From Candidatus Borrarchaeota archaeon (GTDB lineage Archaea; Asgardarchaeota; Sifarchaeia; Borrarchaeales; Borrarchaeaceae): 11,531 nt of DNA. The translations under genes and the position numbers were made by a program. The stretch spans positions 1 to 11,531 of the forward strand of contig JAEORY010000088.1 of assembly GCA_016840645.1 (NCBI GenBank), given 5' to 3'. The notes beneath the pieces were generated by a model that was not told the origin of the DNA, searched no databases, and saw only the letters and a program-made list of their open reading frames with translations. Shown here piece after piece: positions 1-5,650 of this stretch. How positions within the stretch are numbered: the stretch's first letter is position 1; each line of letters starts with the position of its first letter.

Positions 1-1
1 G

Positions 2-316
2 AACCATCATCTAGCCAAGTCAATAAGTGATGCCGGCTGGGGACAACTTATGTGCTTTACCGAGTACAAAGCGGAGGAAGCTGGTACTCTGGTAGAGTAT
101 GTGAGTGCCTATAACACCACACAACTGTGTAGTGGGTGTGGGAAGCGTGTGCCGAAAACACTGGCAACCCGTATCCACAACTGCCCTTACTGTGGATTGG
201 TGTTAGCACGAGATCATAACTCGGCCATCACAATTTTACAACGATCCCGCTACTATGGAGAATCACAATTATCATCAACATCATCAGGGCAGGGACTGCC
301 CGTTGAGCCTGTTTGA
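2..316 (+). CDS. tnpB: TnpB RNA-guided nuclease, C-terminal fragment (cut by window edge)
   Basis: This is the last 104 codons of a TnpB protein; the frame is open to the left edge, so the gene starts outside the window. It corresponds to residue 284 onward of the complete copy at 5651-6808. The fragment contains the target-nucleic-acid-binding zinc ribbon (CSGCG then CPYCG, two CxxC pairs) and the third RuvC motif, RDHNSA, with its catalytic Asp. The other RuvC motifs lie outside. TnpB is the programmable DNA endonuclease of IS200/IS605 elements and cuts using an RNA made from the element's right end. Compared with copy 2, changes upstream of the ribbon are mostly synonymous. Replacements cluster in and after the ribbon (for example GLVLARD here against GLDVARD), and a short insertion lies near the C-terminus. 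No stop or frameshift is seen in the visible part. Confidence 0.88.
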   Translation, partial: NHHLAKSISDAGWGQLMCFTEYKAEEAGTLVEYVSAYNTTQLCSGCGKRVPKTLATRIHNCPYCGLVLARDHNSAITILQRSRYYGESQLSSTSSGQGLPVEPV

Positions 317-400
317 CATATCCCGTTGGGGAATGGATGACTCAGGAAGCCATCCTACTCGTAGGGTTGTAGTTCACTTAAATTTTCATTAAATCAAAAA
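230..400 (+). ncRNA. Predicted omega (guide) RNA of TnpB copy 1
   Basis: In characterised TnpB systems the guide RNA covers the 3' end of tnpB and the right end, and its guide is the genomic sequence just outside the right end. By that rule the scaffold here would run from within the tnpB 3' end to about 380, with the guide at about 381-400. The approximately 64-bp right end is strongly conserved with copy 2. The 5' limit is a guess; only the 3' boundary is supported by sequence comparison. Confidence 0.35.
350..369 (+). repeat. Right-end hairpin of TnpB element copy 1
   Basis: The segment CCATCCTAC-TC-GTAGGGTTG can fold into an imperfect hairpin (one G.T pair and one mismatch) eleven bases from the element's right boundary. 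Copy 2 has a hairpin at the same place with a different stem sequence (5599-5617). That preserved folding with changed sequence supports a functional structure. In IS200/IS605 elements such a hairpin is recognised by TnpA and also forms part of the guide-RNA scaffold. Confidence 0.6.
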
Positions 401-417
401 GAGAATAAGAAAAAAAG
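394..417 (-). terminator. Oligo-T terminator after the zinc-ribbon membrane gene
   Basis: Read on the minus strand, the stretch after the stop of the membrane-protein gene has T-runs of seven and five separated by a pyrimidine-rich spacer. Archaeal RNA polymerase commonly terminates at such T-runs without a hairpin. It lies about 25-45 bases past the stop codon and just outside the right end of TnpB copy 1. Confidence 0.4.
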
Positions 418-439
418 ACAGTAGTTTTTTGTGTTGTTT

Positions 440-1006
440 TCAATCTTGCGATGTATCCGTTTCTTCACCACAATAGGGACAGAACTGATAAGAATTCAAG
501 AGACTAGAGCCACACTTTCTACAAAAACTTACCGTTTTTCTTCGAGTTTGTGATAAGCCTATCAAGGCAGATATTAAAAAGAATATTCCTCCGATGAGAC
601 TTACAAAGGGTCCTGGACCGATGAATGGTGCGTAATAATAGTAGTAATCATAATACATGAAGAACATTGCCAGAATCGACCCTACATTGTAAAAGATCAT
701 TAAACTACTGACTGACAGAAATCCTGGGCGTCGTTTTGTTTCCGTAAAGAGTGCGTATGCAGCGATCAGTGTCGCTATTGAGGTTTGCCATCCAGCGCCT
801 GTGATTCCTAATTCATAAATTGTATAATATGGGTAAATACACGACGCTGTTACAGCATATATTTGTTCTCTGAGAGCATAGTAAGGTGTCTGCCAGATCA
901 TCCAAGGCAGGAAAAGCCCAATCACCGTTATACAGAGACCTATTAAACCAATTGATCTGTCTGAAATACGAAATACGAATTGATGATCCATATGATTGTC
1001 CACCAT
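440..1006 (-). CDS. Four-helix membrane protein with C-terminal zinc ribbon
   Basis: This 188-residue protein has four hydrophobic segments at roughly residues 18-38, 72-88, 98-118 and 133-152. A basic stretch (QTRRK) and a zinc ribbon follow, with Cys162-x2-Cys165 and Cys176-x2-Cys179, the last pair in the pattern CPYCG. A tyrosine-rich run lies at 119-125, next to the third helix. Small archaeal and bacterial membrane proteins with one terminal zinc ribbon are common and mostly uncharacterised; I do not recognise a named family and assign no function. Met1 has no clear ribosome site. Met6 (codon at 991) is preceded by GGTGGAC, which resembles GGTGATC, so translation may start there. The gene lies downstream of the GltD-like gene on the same strand but about 260 bp away, with its own TATA-like box, so it is probably transcribed separately. 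Confidence 0.75.
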   Translation of the reverse strand: MVDNHMDHQFVFRISDRSIGLIGLCITVIGLFLPWMIWQTPYYALREQIYAVTASCIYPYYTIYELGITGAGWQTSIATLIAAYALFTETKRRPGFLSVSSLMIFYNVGSILAMFFMYYDYYYYYAPFIGPGPFVSLIGGIFFLISALIGLSQTRRKTVSFCRKCGSSLLNSYQFCPYCGEETDTSQD

Positions 1007-1063
1007 TAGGTTTGATTGCCCCGCTCTGGGGTGCTATTGATGAAATACCTCTGTTAAGTAATG

Positions 1064-1069
1064 TATATA
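1064..1069 (-). promoter_or_regulatory. TATA-like box for the zinc-ribbon membrane gene
   Basis: TATATA lies inside the palindrome GTATATAC (1063-1070), about 58 bases upstream of Met1. This spacing would put transcription start near 1040 and leave a leader of about 35-50 bases. It is the best TATA-like match in the 1007-1270 gap, which is otherwise AT-rich and shows no other gene. Assignment is by spacing and composition only. Confidence 0.35.
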
Positions 1070-1270
1070 CTTGTGCGATGATGAACAAATCTGCATACAC
1101 AGCTTATACAGCATAAAGAAACACGAGAAGTTTCAATTTCAAAAAACCACGAGTTAGAACAATTATTTGATCTTATATGATTCTATAGAAATATATTCTA
1201 TATTTGTGTAATAAATCACACATCAAAAATAGAGAAATAGTCTCGAAAATGTGAAATGATGATACCGAGC

Positions 1271-2899
1271 TTATGATTTTTCTTGGAAATACTTATGAAT
1301 ACCTTGTGCCGCTCTTTTTCCGTCGGCTAATGCTTCTACAACTACCGAAGCACCATTGACTACATCTCCTCCTGCAAACACACCTGGTCGTGACGTGGCA
1401 CCGAATTCATCAACAGGGATGGTACCCCATTCGCTAAGATTTAGACTGTTCAGCCAATCGATATCCGTACCCCGTCCAATTGCTGGCATAAACACATCTG
1501 TTTCAATTAAAAATTCAGAGTGTTCAATTGGAATTGGACGTCGTCGTCCGCGTTCATCAGCTTCCACAAGTTTCATGCGAATGCATTCGACCATTTCAAG
1601 TTTATCTTCTCCAATGAGCTTCAAGGGTGCGGCGAGGAAAAATAAAAGGACACCTTCAGCTTCTGCATCACTAATTTCGTGACTATGACCCGGCATTTGT
1701 TGCCTCCTTCTTCGATAAACAATAGATACTTGTTTTGCACCAAGACGTAGCGATGTTCTTGCGGAATCGAGTGCAGTATTTCCTCCTCCGACTATCACTA
1801 CCTTTTTACCGGTAAAATCAATATACTTTCCAAGATTTACGTCTTTCAAGAAATCTTCGCCGGGATATACACCAAGCAAATCTTCGCCTGGAAGTCCTAG
1901 ACTTTTAGACGTAGGGGCGCCCACACCGATAAAAATGGCGTCGTAGCCTTCTGCAAAAAGATTATCGATATTTTTAATACGCGTATTTGTCCGTACCTCA
2001 ATGCCGAGACTCAAGATGTTGTTAATCTCCTTCAGGAGCACGCTTTTTGGTAAGCGATAATCGGGGACCGCCCACCTTAACATGCCCCCAAGAACCTCAA
2101 GCTCCTCAAAGATTGTTATATTATAGCCTAACCCTGCGAGATCAAATGCAACTTGTAAGCCTGCAGGTCCTGAGCCAATAACAGCAACTCGTTGTTTTTT
2201 CTTTTCTACTCCACTAATGAATTCGCGGAAGATATCACGTGTAGTATAGGCGAGATGTTTTTCCTGTTCATACATATAGTCCGCAACGAATCGCTTAAGT
2301 CGACATATAGAAATAGGTTCACCCCTATGACCTAATACGCATAAGTCCTCACAAGGATGATGACATACACGCCCCAGAGTCGCGGGTATTGGGGAAGTTG
2401 TGAGGATTAAGCGATATGCCTCTTCAAACTGCCCGCTAGCTATTAATCCCAAATAGCCACGAGCATCTACATCCTCACGATATGAAGAAACGGGCATACC
2501 TATTGGACAGCCAGTTTCGCAAAATGGCTTCGGGCATTGAACGCAACGGCTTGCTTCTTCGATGGCTTCTTCTTTTAGATATCCTTTTATAACTTCGGCA
2601 AAGCTCTCAATACGTTCTTCAGGTGATAGCTTTTCTATATCGATACGCGTTGTTTCATATTTTTTCTTTAGCGTCCGAACTCTTGGATATTTTACTACTT
2701 CCGCGAAGTCCATCATTTTTAAGCTTTCGACAAATGTATTGACTTCTTTGGCACCTCTCCCTTTAATTTTCATTAAAACATCGTAAGGTCCCTGAATGAT
2801 AGAAAGTTCATCAACCATATCTAAATTGCTTAAGTCTTCGAGAACTTCCTCACTTGTATCAGGGCAGAGTTTAGCGAGAACATATGCGAGTATCGTCAA
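1271..2899 (-). CDS. RAM domain-GltD/NfnL-type flavoprotein oxidoreductase fusion
   Basis: This 542-residue protein has two parts. Residues 1-75 match the Lrp/AsnC ligand-binding (RAM) fold: an AYVLAKL strand, a helix, then the hallmark GPYDVLMKIKG and a last strand ending VVKYPRV; no DNA-binding domain precedes it. Residues 90-542 are a glutamate synthase small-subunit/NfnL-type enzyme. It has a first Fe-S set C119, C122, C127, C131 and a second C179, C183, C187. FAD is bound at GSGPAGL (242-248), with GGMLRWAVPDYRLP following, and NADPH at VIVGGGNTALD (368-378) with RRRR at 396-399. A C-terminal FAD motif, GVFAGGDVVNG, lies at 506-516. Family members pass electrons between NAD(P)H and ferredoxin or glutamate synthase. 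No gltB or NfnS partner is in the window. The start is TTG, chosen because GGTGATC precedes it by four bases and the RAM fold begins at residue 1. Family members lacking the RAM part are usually about 450-480 residues. Confidence 0.9.
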   Translation of the reverse strand: MTILAYVLAKLCPDTSEEVLEDLSNLDMVDELSIIQGPYDVLMKIKGRGAKEVNTFVESLKMMDFAEVVKYPRVRTLKKKYETTRIDIEKLSPEERIESFAEVIKGYLKEEAIEEASRCVQCPKPFCETGCPIGMPVSSYREDVDARGYLGLIASGQFEEAYRLILTTSPIPATLGRVCHHPCEDLCVLGHRGEPISICRLKRFVADYMYEQEKHLAYTTRDIFREFISGVEKKKQRVAVIGSGPAGLQVAFDLAGLGYNITIFEELEVLGGMLRWAVPDYRLPKSVLLKEINNILSLGIEVRTNTRIKNIDNLFAEGYDAIFIGVGAPTSKSLGLPGEDLLGVYPGEDFLKDVNLGKYIDFTGKKVVIVGGGNTALDSARTSLRLGAKQVSIVYRRRRQQMPGHSHEISDAEAEGVLLFFLAAPLKLIGEDKLEMVECIRMKLVEADERGRRRPIPIEHSEFLIETDVFMPAIGRGTDIDWLNSLNLSEWGTIPVDEFGATSRPGVFAGGDVVNGASVVVEALADGKRAAQGIHKYFQEKS

Positions 2900-2903
2900 G
2901 AAT

Positions 2904-2910
2904 GATCACC
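2904..2910 (-). promoter_or_regulatory. Ribosome binding site GGTGATC fixing a TTG start
   Basis: On the minus strand GGTGATC, a seven-base match to the complement of the archaeal 16S 3' tail, lies four bases before the TTG at 2899. It is among the clearest ribosome sites in the window. It justifies the rare start codon and hence inclusion of the complete N-terminal RAM domain. Confidence 0.75.
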
Positions 2911-2979
2911 ATTTTGCATTTTCTTGATTTAGGTAGAAAAATAAAGCCCTTGAGTTAATAGATGAGCGATATCTACTAT

Positions 2980-2994
2980 TATAATCTGATTATA
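2980..2994. promoter_or_regulatory. 15-bp perfect palindrome, possible operator/TATA region of the RAM-GltD gene
   Basis: TATAATC-T-GATTATA is a perfect palindrome with seven-base arms, 81-95 bases upstream of the TTG start. It contains TATA-like sequence on both strands, so a bound protein could block the promoter. AT-rich palindromes like this are typical of Lrp/AsnC operators, which is notable because the gene itself encodes an Lrp-type ligand domain. The role is inferred. The rest of the 2900-3200 gap is AT-rich divergent promoter DNA with no other gene that I can support. Confidence 0.4.
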
Positions 2995-3135
2995 GGATTC
3001 TTGTAAGCCTAAACGCCTTTGGGTATTTAAATGTTTAAAAATTTTTTATAACTTAGTATATTTGCAATGTCCTGTTGCTGAAAATTAAATTATACAAAAT
3101 AAAATGTTATGAGATAAATCCTTCACTAAGAACCC

Positions 3136-3143
3136 ATATAAAC
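3136..3143 (+). promoter_or_regulatory. TATA-like box for the small coiled-coil gene
   Basis: ATATAAAC lies about 60 bases before the ATG at 3201. Transcription would begin near 3166 and give a leader of about 35 bases. It favours the ATG at 3201 over the in-frame ATG at 3075, which lies upstream of this box. Confidence 0.35.
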
Positions 3144-3200
3144 ACTCAAGTTACAATATGTTTAGAGAATGTCCTTTATTATCCGAAAAGGTTGATCAAG

Positions 3201-3452
3201 ATGACAAAAAGCCTCCAAGATTATCTTAACACTCTTAAAACAACATGGAACAAACTTCGTACCAAAATCGAAGAGATTAAGAGTGCTATGGAATCAGAAA
3301 CATCAACACCGCAAAACCTCTCTTCAATCAATCAAGAATTGAATGCACATCTTGAATACTTGAATAATACGACCCAGTTGTTGCAGACTCTTATTGAATA
3401 TACTAAAACTCTTGAAAAAAGGATATCTATTTTAGAAGAAAGATTGAAGTAA
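3201..3452 (+). CDS. Small coiled-coil protein, function unknown
   Basis: This 83-residue protein is almost entirely predicted helix, with two amphipathic stretches (about residues 4-32 and 44-83) separated by a Ser/Thr/Pro-rich turn around 34-41. The C-terminal half has regular hydrophobic spacing (LEYLNNTTQLLQTLIEY, then LEKRISILEERLK) and would form a coiled coil. There are no cysteines, membrane segments or catalytic motifs. The frame extends upstream to an ATG at 3075. I prefer 3201 because AGGTTGATCA, a near match to the archaeal ribosome site, immediately precedes it and the extra upstream residues have no helical pattern. It is divergent from the RAM-GltD gene and converges with the nucleotidyltransferase gene, 37 bases from its end. 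I recognise no family; an adaptor or oligomerisation role is only a guess. Confidence 0.6.
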   Translation: MTKSLQDYLNTLKTTWNKLRTKIEEIKSAMESETSTPQNLSSINQELNAHLEYLNNTTQLLQTLIEYTKTLEKRISILEERLK

Positions 3453-3464
3453 TTATCACACATT

Positions 3465-3484
3465 AATTTAAATAAGATAAAAAA
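3465..3484 (-). terminator. Oligo-T terminator after the nucleotidyltransferase-fold gene
   Basis: On the minus strand a run of six T, followed by a further T-rich stretch (ATCTTATTT), lies 5-25 bases past the stop of the nucleotidyltransferase-fold gene. This fits an archaeal T-run terminator, in the 37-bp convergent gap with the coiled-coil gene. Confidence 0.4.
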
Positions 3485-3489
3485 CGGAG

Positions 3490-4341
3490 TTAACGCTCTA
3501 CTTCTTCTACGTCTTTCCACCATTGTTTATTTTCGCCTTTTTTTGCGCGTTTTTGCCAATTCTTTGTTTTTGGCTCATTTTTAATGATTTCTAGAATGGT
3601 GTTAACTTTGTTCAATACGTCAGTCATATCTTCCTGGCTAATTAATTCTTCCTTCCAATATTTCTCTGAAAATTTTTTAACCTTGTCAAGGTTTTCAGTT
3701 GCGTCTTTCCAGAACCCCCAATCGTTAGCCAACACTTCTGCGATATATTTGATATTCATTAGATTGGTTTCATCCGTATTATCAGTTTCAATAAGGTCAT
3801 GTGCTCTCAACAATATGATGAGATCTTTAATATCCTTCTCATTGATTCGATGGATTTGTGTTTTTTGTAGGACTATATCCGCAAGTGGGATTGTTGGTGA
3901 GTCAAGATGAAGACGACCCTTTTCAGGATCCTTGCCAAAATGAACATCGTGCGAAAACGCAAGTTTATCAAAAAACACATCTACATGATAGGCATTATTT
4001 TTTTCATAGTAAATCAAACGTCCTCGATCCCGCAAGTACTGGAGCATCATGCGGTCAACAATAAATCCTAAATCGTTTTCAAGGACTTTCCTGAGGCTTT
4101 TTAGTTGTTTTTTGTAAGCAACGAAATCAATATCTGTGAATTTCTTATCTGCATCTAAACCAAGACGACTCAATTTATCATATAGATCCATGAACTCTGT
4201 ATCTTGAATGTGCATTCGTATTGCCATAGCCCCTAGAAGCCTTAAGTATACATCTTGCTTTTCAGCGGCTTCAATTATATCTAGAGCATGTTTAAACATT
4301 TCATCGTCATCTAGCGTTGCTCGAACCATATTGTTCACCAT
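3490..4341 (-). CDS. AbiEii-like nucleotidyltransferase-fold protein
   Basis: This 283-residue protein carries the signature of the DNA polymerase beta-like nucleotidyltransferase fold. It has LLGAMAIRMH (35-44) in place of the usual hG[GS] motif. D70 and D72 in FTDIDFVAY form the metal-binding DxD, and D121 in HVDVFF is the third carboxylate. A helical region, LADIVLQKTQIHRINEKDIKDL (153-174), resembles the AbiEii/AbiGii-type LxxxKxxA..KDxxDL segment. The C-terminal tail (258-283) is Lys/Trp-rich. Relatives include AbiEii toxins that transfer nucleotides to tRNA, but no AbiEi antitoxin is adjacent and the substrate here is unknown. It follows the metallophosphoesterase gene by 13 bp and is probably its operon partner. 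Met5 (codon at 4329) is preceded by GGTGAAC and may be the real start rather than Met1. Confidence 0.72.
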   Translation of the reverse strand: MVNNMVRATLDDDEMFKHALDIIEAAEKQDVYLRLLGAMAIRMHIQDTEFMDLYDKLSRLGLDADKKFTDIDFVAYKKQLKSLRKVLENDLGFIVDRMMLQYLRDRGRLIYYEKNNAYHVDVFFDKLAFSHDVHFGKDPEKGRLHLDSPTIPLADIVLQKTQIHRINEKDIKDLIILLRAHDLIETDNTDETNLMNIKYIAEVLANDWGFWKDATENLDKVKKFSEKYWKEELISQEDMTDVLNKVNTILEIIKNEPKTKNWQKRAKKGENKQWWKDVEEVER

Positions 4342-4354
4342 AATAGTTTACGAA

Positions 4355-5329
4355 TCACCCAGAGGTAAACATGAAATCTTTTACTCCCTTTTTTATATCA
4401 AGATCTACAAGTAAACCCCGTAGTATGCCTTCAGTATATTCGCTGCCAGGATTGTAACATTTTGTTTTACCAATTTCGAAATATCCCTTAGATTCGTGAA
4501 TGTGACCGTGAAGCCCTAACAGCGGTTGATATTTCTCAATTGCTTCCCTTACTGCTTTACTTCCAACTGGAGCAGAAATTGTACCGCCTCCTGGAGCAAG
4601 TTTTGGTTTTAGGTTCTCATCCAACTCGGGTGCCTCGTCGATACCAGTTCCGAAGGGTGGGACGTGAATATTGAAAATACATTTTTTTATGTCGTTTACT
4701 TGACTCACTAATTCTTCAATATGCTTTGCTAATTCATCTTCAGGGACATCACGAGGACACTCCCATGGTGTCATATTGCTTTTTCCAGTAGAAAGCATCT
4801 CGTGTTCAAGTTCATCAATCATTACTACTTTTTCATCTGGATGTATGACAACATCTGAACTACCTAGAACCTGATCAATGTCAAGGATGTCATCATTTCC
4901 TGCAGAAATAAAGCACTTAACTTCTGAACCTCTTAATCTTTCTTCTGCCATTTTCATCCATCGGTTCATTGACTCAAGCATCAGTTCCTTAAACAACTGT
5001 TCCAATTTTTCTGGCTTGGCATTTAGTTCTTCAACTTCTTGCTTGTTTGTACGGTGAGGATAAAAACCAGCAGCGCGAACCCTGTTTTCAACTTCTTCAA
5101 GTTCATCATTGTTTGATGCAGTATGAGATGACCCCGCGAAAACCGTCTTCCACGCACCATTACCTTGATCAACAATGGGGACTACCATTTTTCCTGTTAT
5201 ATCGCCACCCATAATCAATACATCGCTCTTATAAAATTCGCCGGCTTTAATAAATTTCTTAAAGCATCTTTCTGATCCATGGATGTCTGTAGCAAAAAAA
5301 ATCCGCGTTTTCTTTTTCTTCTTGCCCAT
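4355..5329 (-). CDS. Calcineurin-like metallophosphoesterase
   Basis: This 324-residue cytosolic protein has the conserved metal-binding motifs of the calcineurin-like phosphoesterase fold in order: D15-x-H17-G, G41-G-D43, G144-N145-D146-D147, H222 in NIHVPP, and G275-H276-I-H278. NPGS (293-296) closes the fold. The third motif reads GND instead of the common GNH, a form found in several prokaryotic branches, so activity is still expected. About 80 charged, mostly helical residues (55-135) are inserted between the second and third motifs, and another helical stretch lies at 195-216. The N-terminus is a run of lysines, with no signal peptide. Substrates in this superfamily range from phosphoproteins to nucleotides and nucleic acids; none can be assigned. 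AAGGAG lies 10 bases before the ATG. It is the first gene of a likely two-gene operon with the nucleotidyltransferase-fold gene. Confidence 0.85.
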   Translation of the reverse strand: MGKKKKKTRIFFATDIHGSERCFKKFIKAGEFYKSDVLIMGGDITGKMVVPIVDQGNGAWKTVFAGSSHTASNNDELEEVENRVRAAGFYPHRTNKQEVEELNAKPEKLEQLFKELMLESMNRWMKMAEERLRGSEVKCFISAGNDDILDIDQVLGSSDVVIHPDEKVVMIDELEHEMLSTGKSNMTPWECPRDVPEDELAKHIEELVSQVNDIKKCIFNIHVPPFGTGIDEAPELDENLKPKLAPGGGTISAPVGSKAVREAIEKYQPLLGLHGHIHESKGYFEIGKTKCYNPGSEYTEGILRGLLVDLDIKKGVKDFMFTSG

Positions 5330-5384
5330 TTTCCTTTTACTCCTTATTGAAGGTTGATGATTCTGCTTCTTTGAATGTTGTGAC

Positions 5385-5412
5385 TCAAAGACAGCAGTAT
5401 GTATTATAATAA
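5385..5412 (-). promoter_or_regulatory. Promoter region of the metallophosphoesterase operon
   Basis: On the minus strand TTATAATA (5402-5409) lies about 75 bases before the ATG, which puts transcription start near 5380. An inverted repeat, CTTTGA at 5369-5374 and TCAAAG at 5385-5390, brackets that predicted start and could be an operator. The remaining DNA up to the TnpB element at 5588 has no gene I can support. Confidence 0.35.
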
Positions 5413-5489
5413 AAAGATTACTCTTTTTTGCAATTGTTTTTAGTCTAAAGAAAATGCTAGCTATTTCCTAAAAAGAAATAATGTTCATT

Positions 5490-5510
5490 TTCAATCGTCG
5501 AGTGATTGAA
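5490..5510. repeat. Inverted repeat upstream of the metallophosphoesterase operon
   Basis: TTCAATC and GATTGAA form perfect seven-base arms around a seven-base spacer (GTCGAGT). The site is about 160-180 bases upstream of the metallophosphoesterase start, probably too far to be a simple promoter operator. It could be a distal regulatory site; no function is assigned. Confidence 0.3.
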
Positions 5511-5568
5511 TGTATTTCATTCTCTTTTTAAAAATCTTGATGTTTACAATCCTCACATTTTATCATTG

Positions 5569-5584
5569 ATATTGATGTCAATAT
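5569..5584. repeat. Palindrome abutting the right end of TnpB copy 2
   Basis: ATATTGA-TG-TCAATAT is a palindrome with perfect seven-base arms, ending three bases outside the right boundary of the second TnpB element. IS200/IS605 elements often insert beside hairpin-forming sequence. If the element makes a guide RNA, this palindrome would fall inside its guide. Confidence 0.5.
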
Positions 5585-5598
5585 AAATAAGTGAACTA

Positions 5599-5617
5599 CC
5601 ACCTAAAAGTAGGGTGG
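5599..5617 (-). repeat. Right-end hairpin of TnpB element copy 2
   Basis: Read in the tnpB direction, CCACCCTA-CTTT-TAGGTGG folds into a seven-pair stem with one bulged C. It occupies the same position, eleven bases from the boundary, as the hairpin of copy 1, but with different stem bases. It is a probable TnpA recognition and guide-RNA scaffold element. Confidence 0.65.
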
Positions 5618-5650
5618 CTTCCTGAATCATCCATTCCCCAACGAGACATG

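Larger units (their letters stand above)
1..380 (+). mobile_element. IS605/IS1341-type element, copy 1 (3' part only)
   Basis: This is the right-hand part of a TnpB-carrying insertion sequence that continues beyond the left edge of the window. It holds the TnpB C-terminus, then about 64 bp of non-coding right end. The same sequence recurs on the minus strand at 5588 to about 5960, with high identity running through the stop codon and ending in GTAGTTCACTTA at 369-380. After that the two copies diverge (AATTTTC here, TTTATAT in copy 2), which fixes the right boundary to within a few bases. No TnpA transposase is seen in either copy's visible part, so mobilisation would need one in trans. Confidence 0.85.

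Noticed and set aside
813..1116. Open frames of 76 to 95 codons overlapping the 5' end of the zinc-ribbon membrane gene
   Set aside because: They overlap a better supported gene, show no domain pattern and have no ribosome site; they are read-through of the other frames.
1271..2899. Annotation of the GltD-like gene as a confirmed glutamate synthase small subunit (gltD)
   Set aside because: NfnL, GltA-type homotetramers and sulfide dehydrogenases share the same fold, and no partner gene (gltB or nfnS) is in the window, so a specific symbol is not justified.
3075..3200. Longer start for the coiled-coil gene at 3075
   Set aside because: No ribosome site, a composition unlike the helical protein, and a TATA-like box lies within it. 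The ATG at 3201 has a close match to the ribosome-site consensus.
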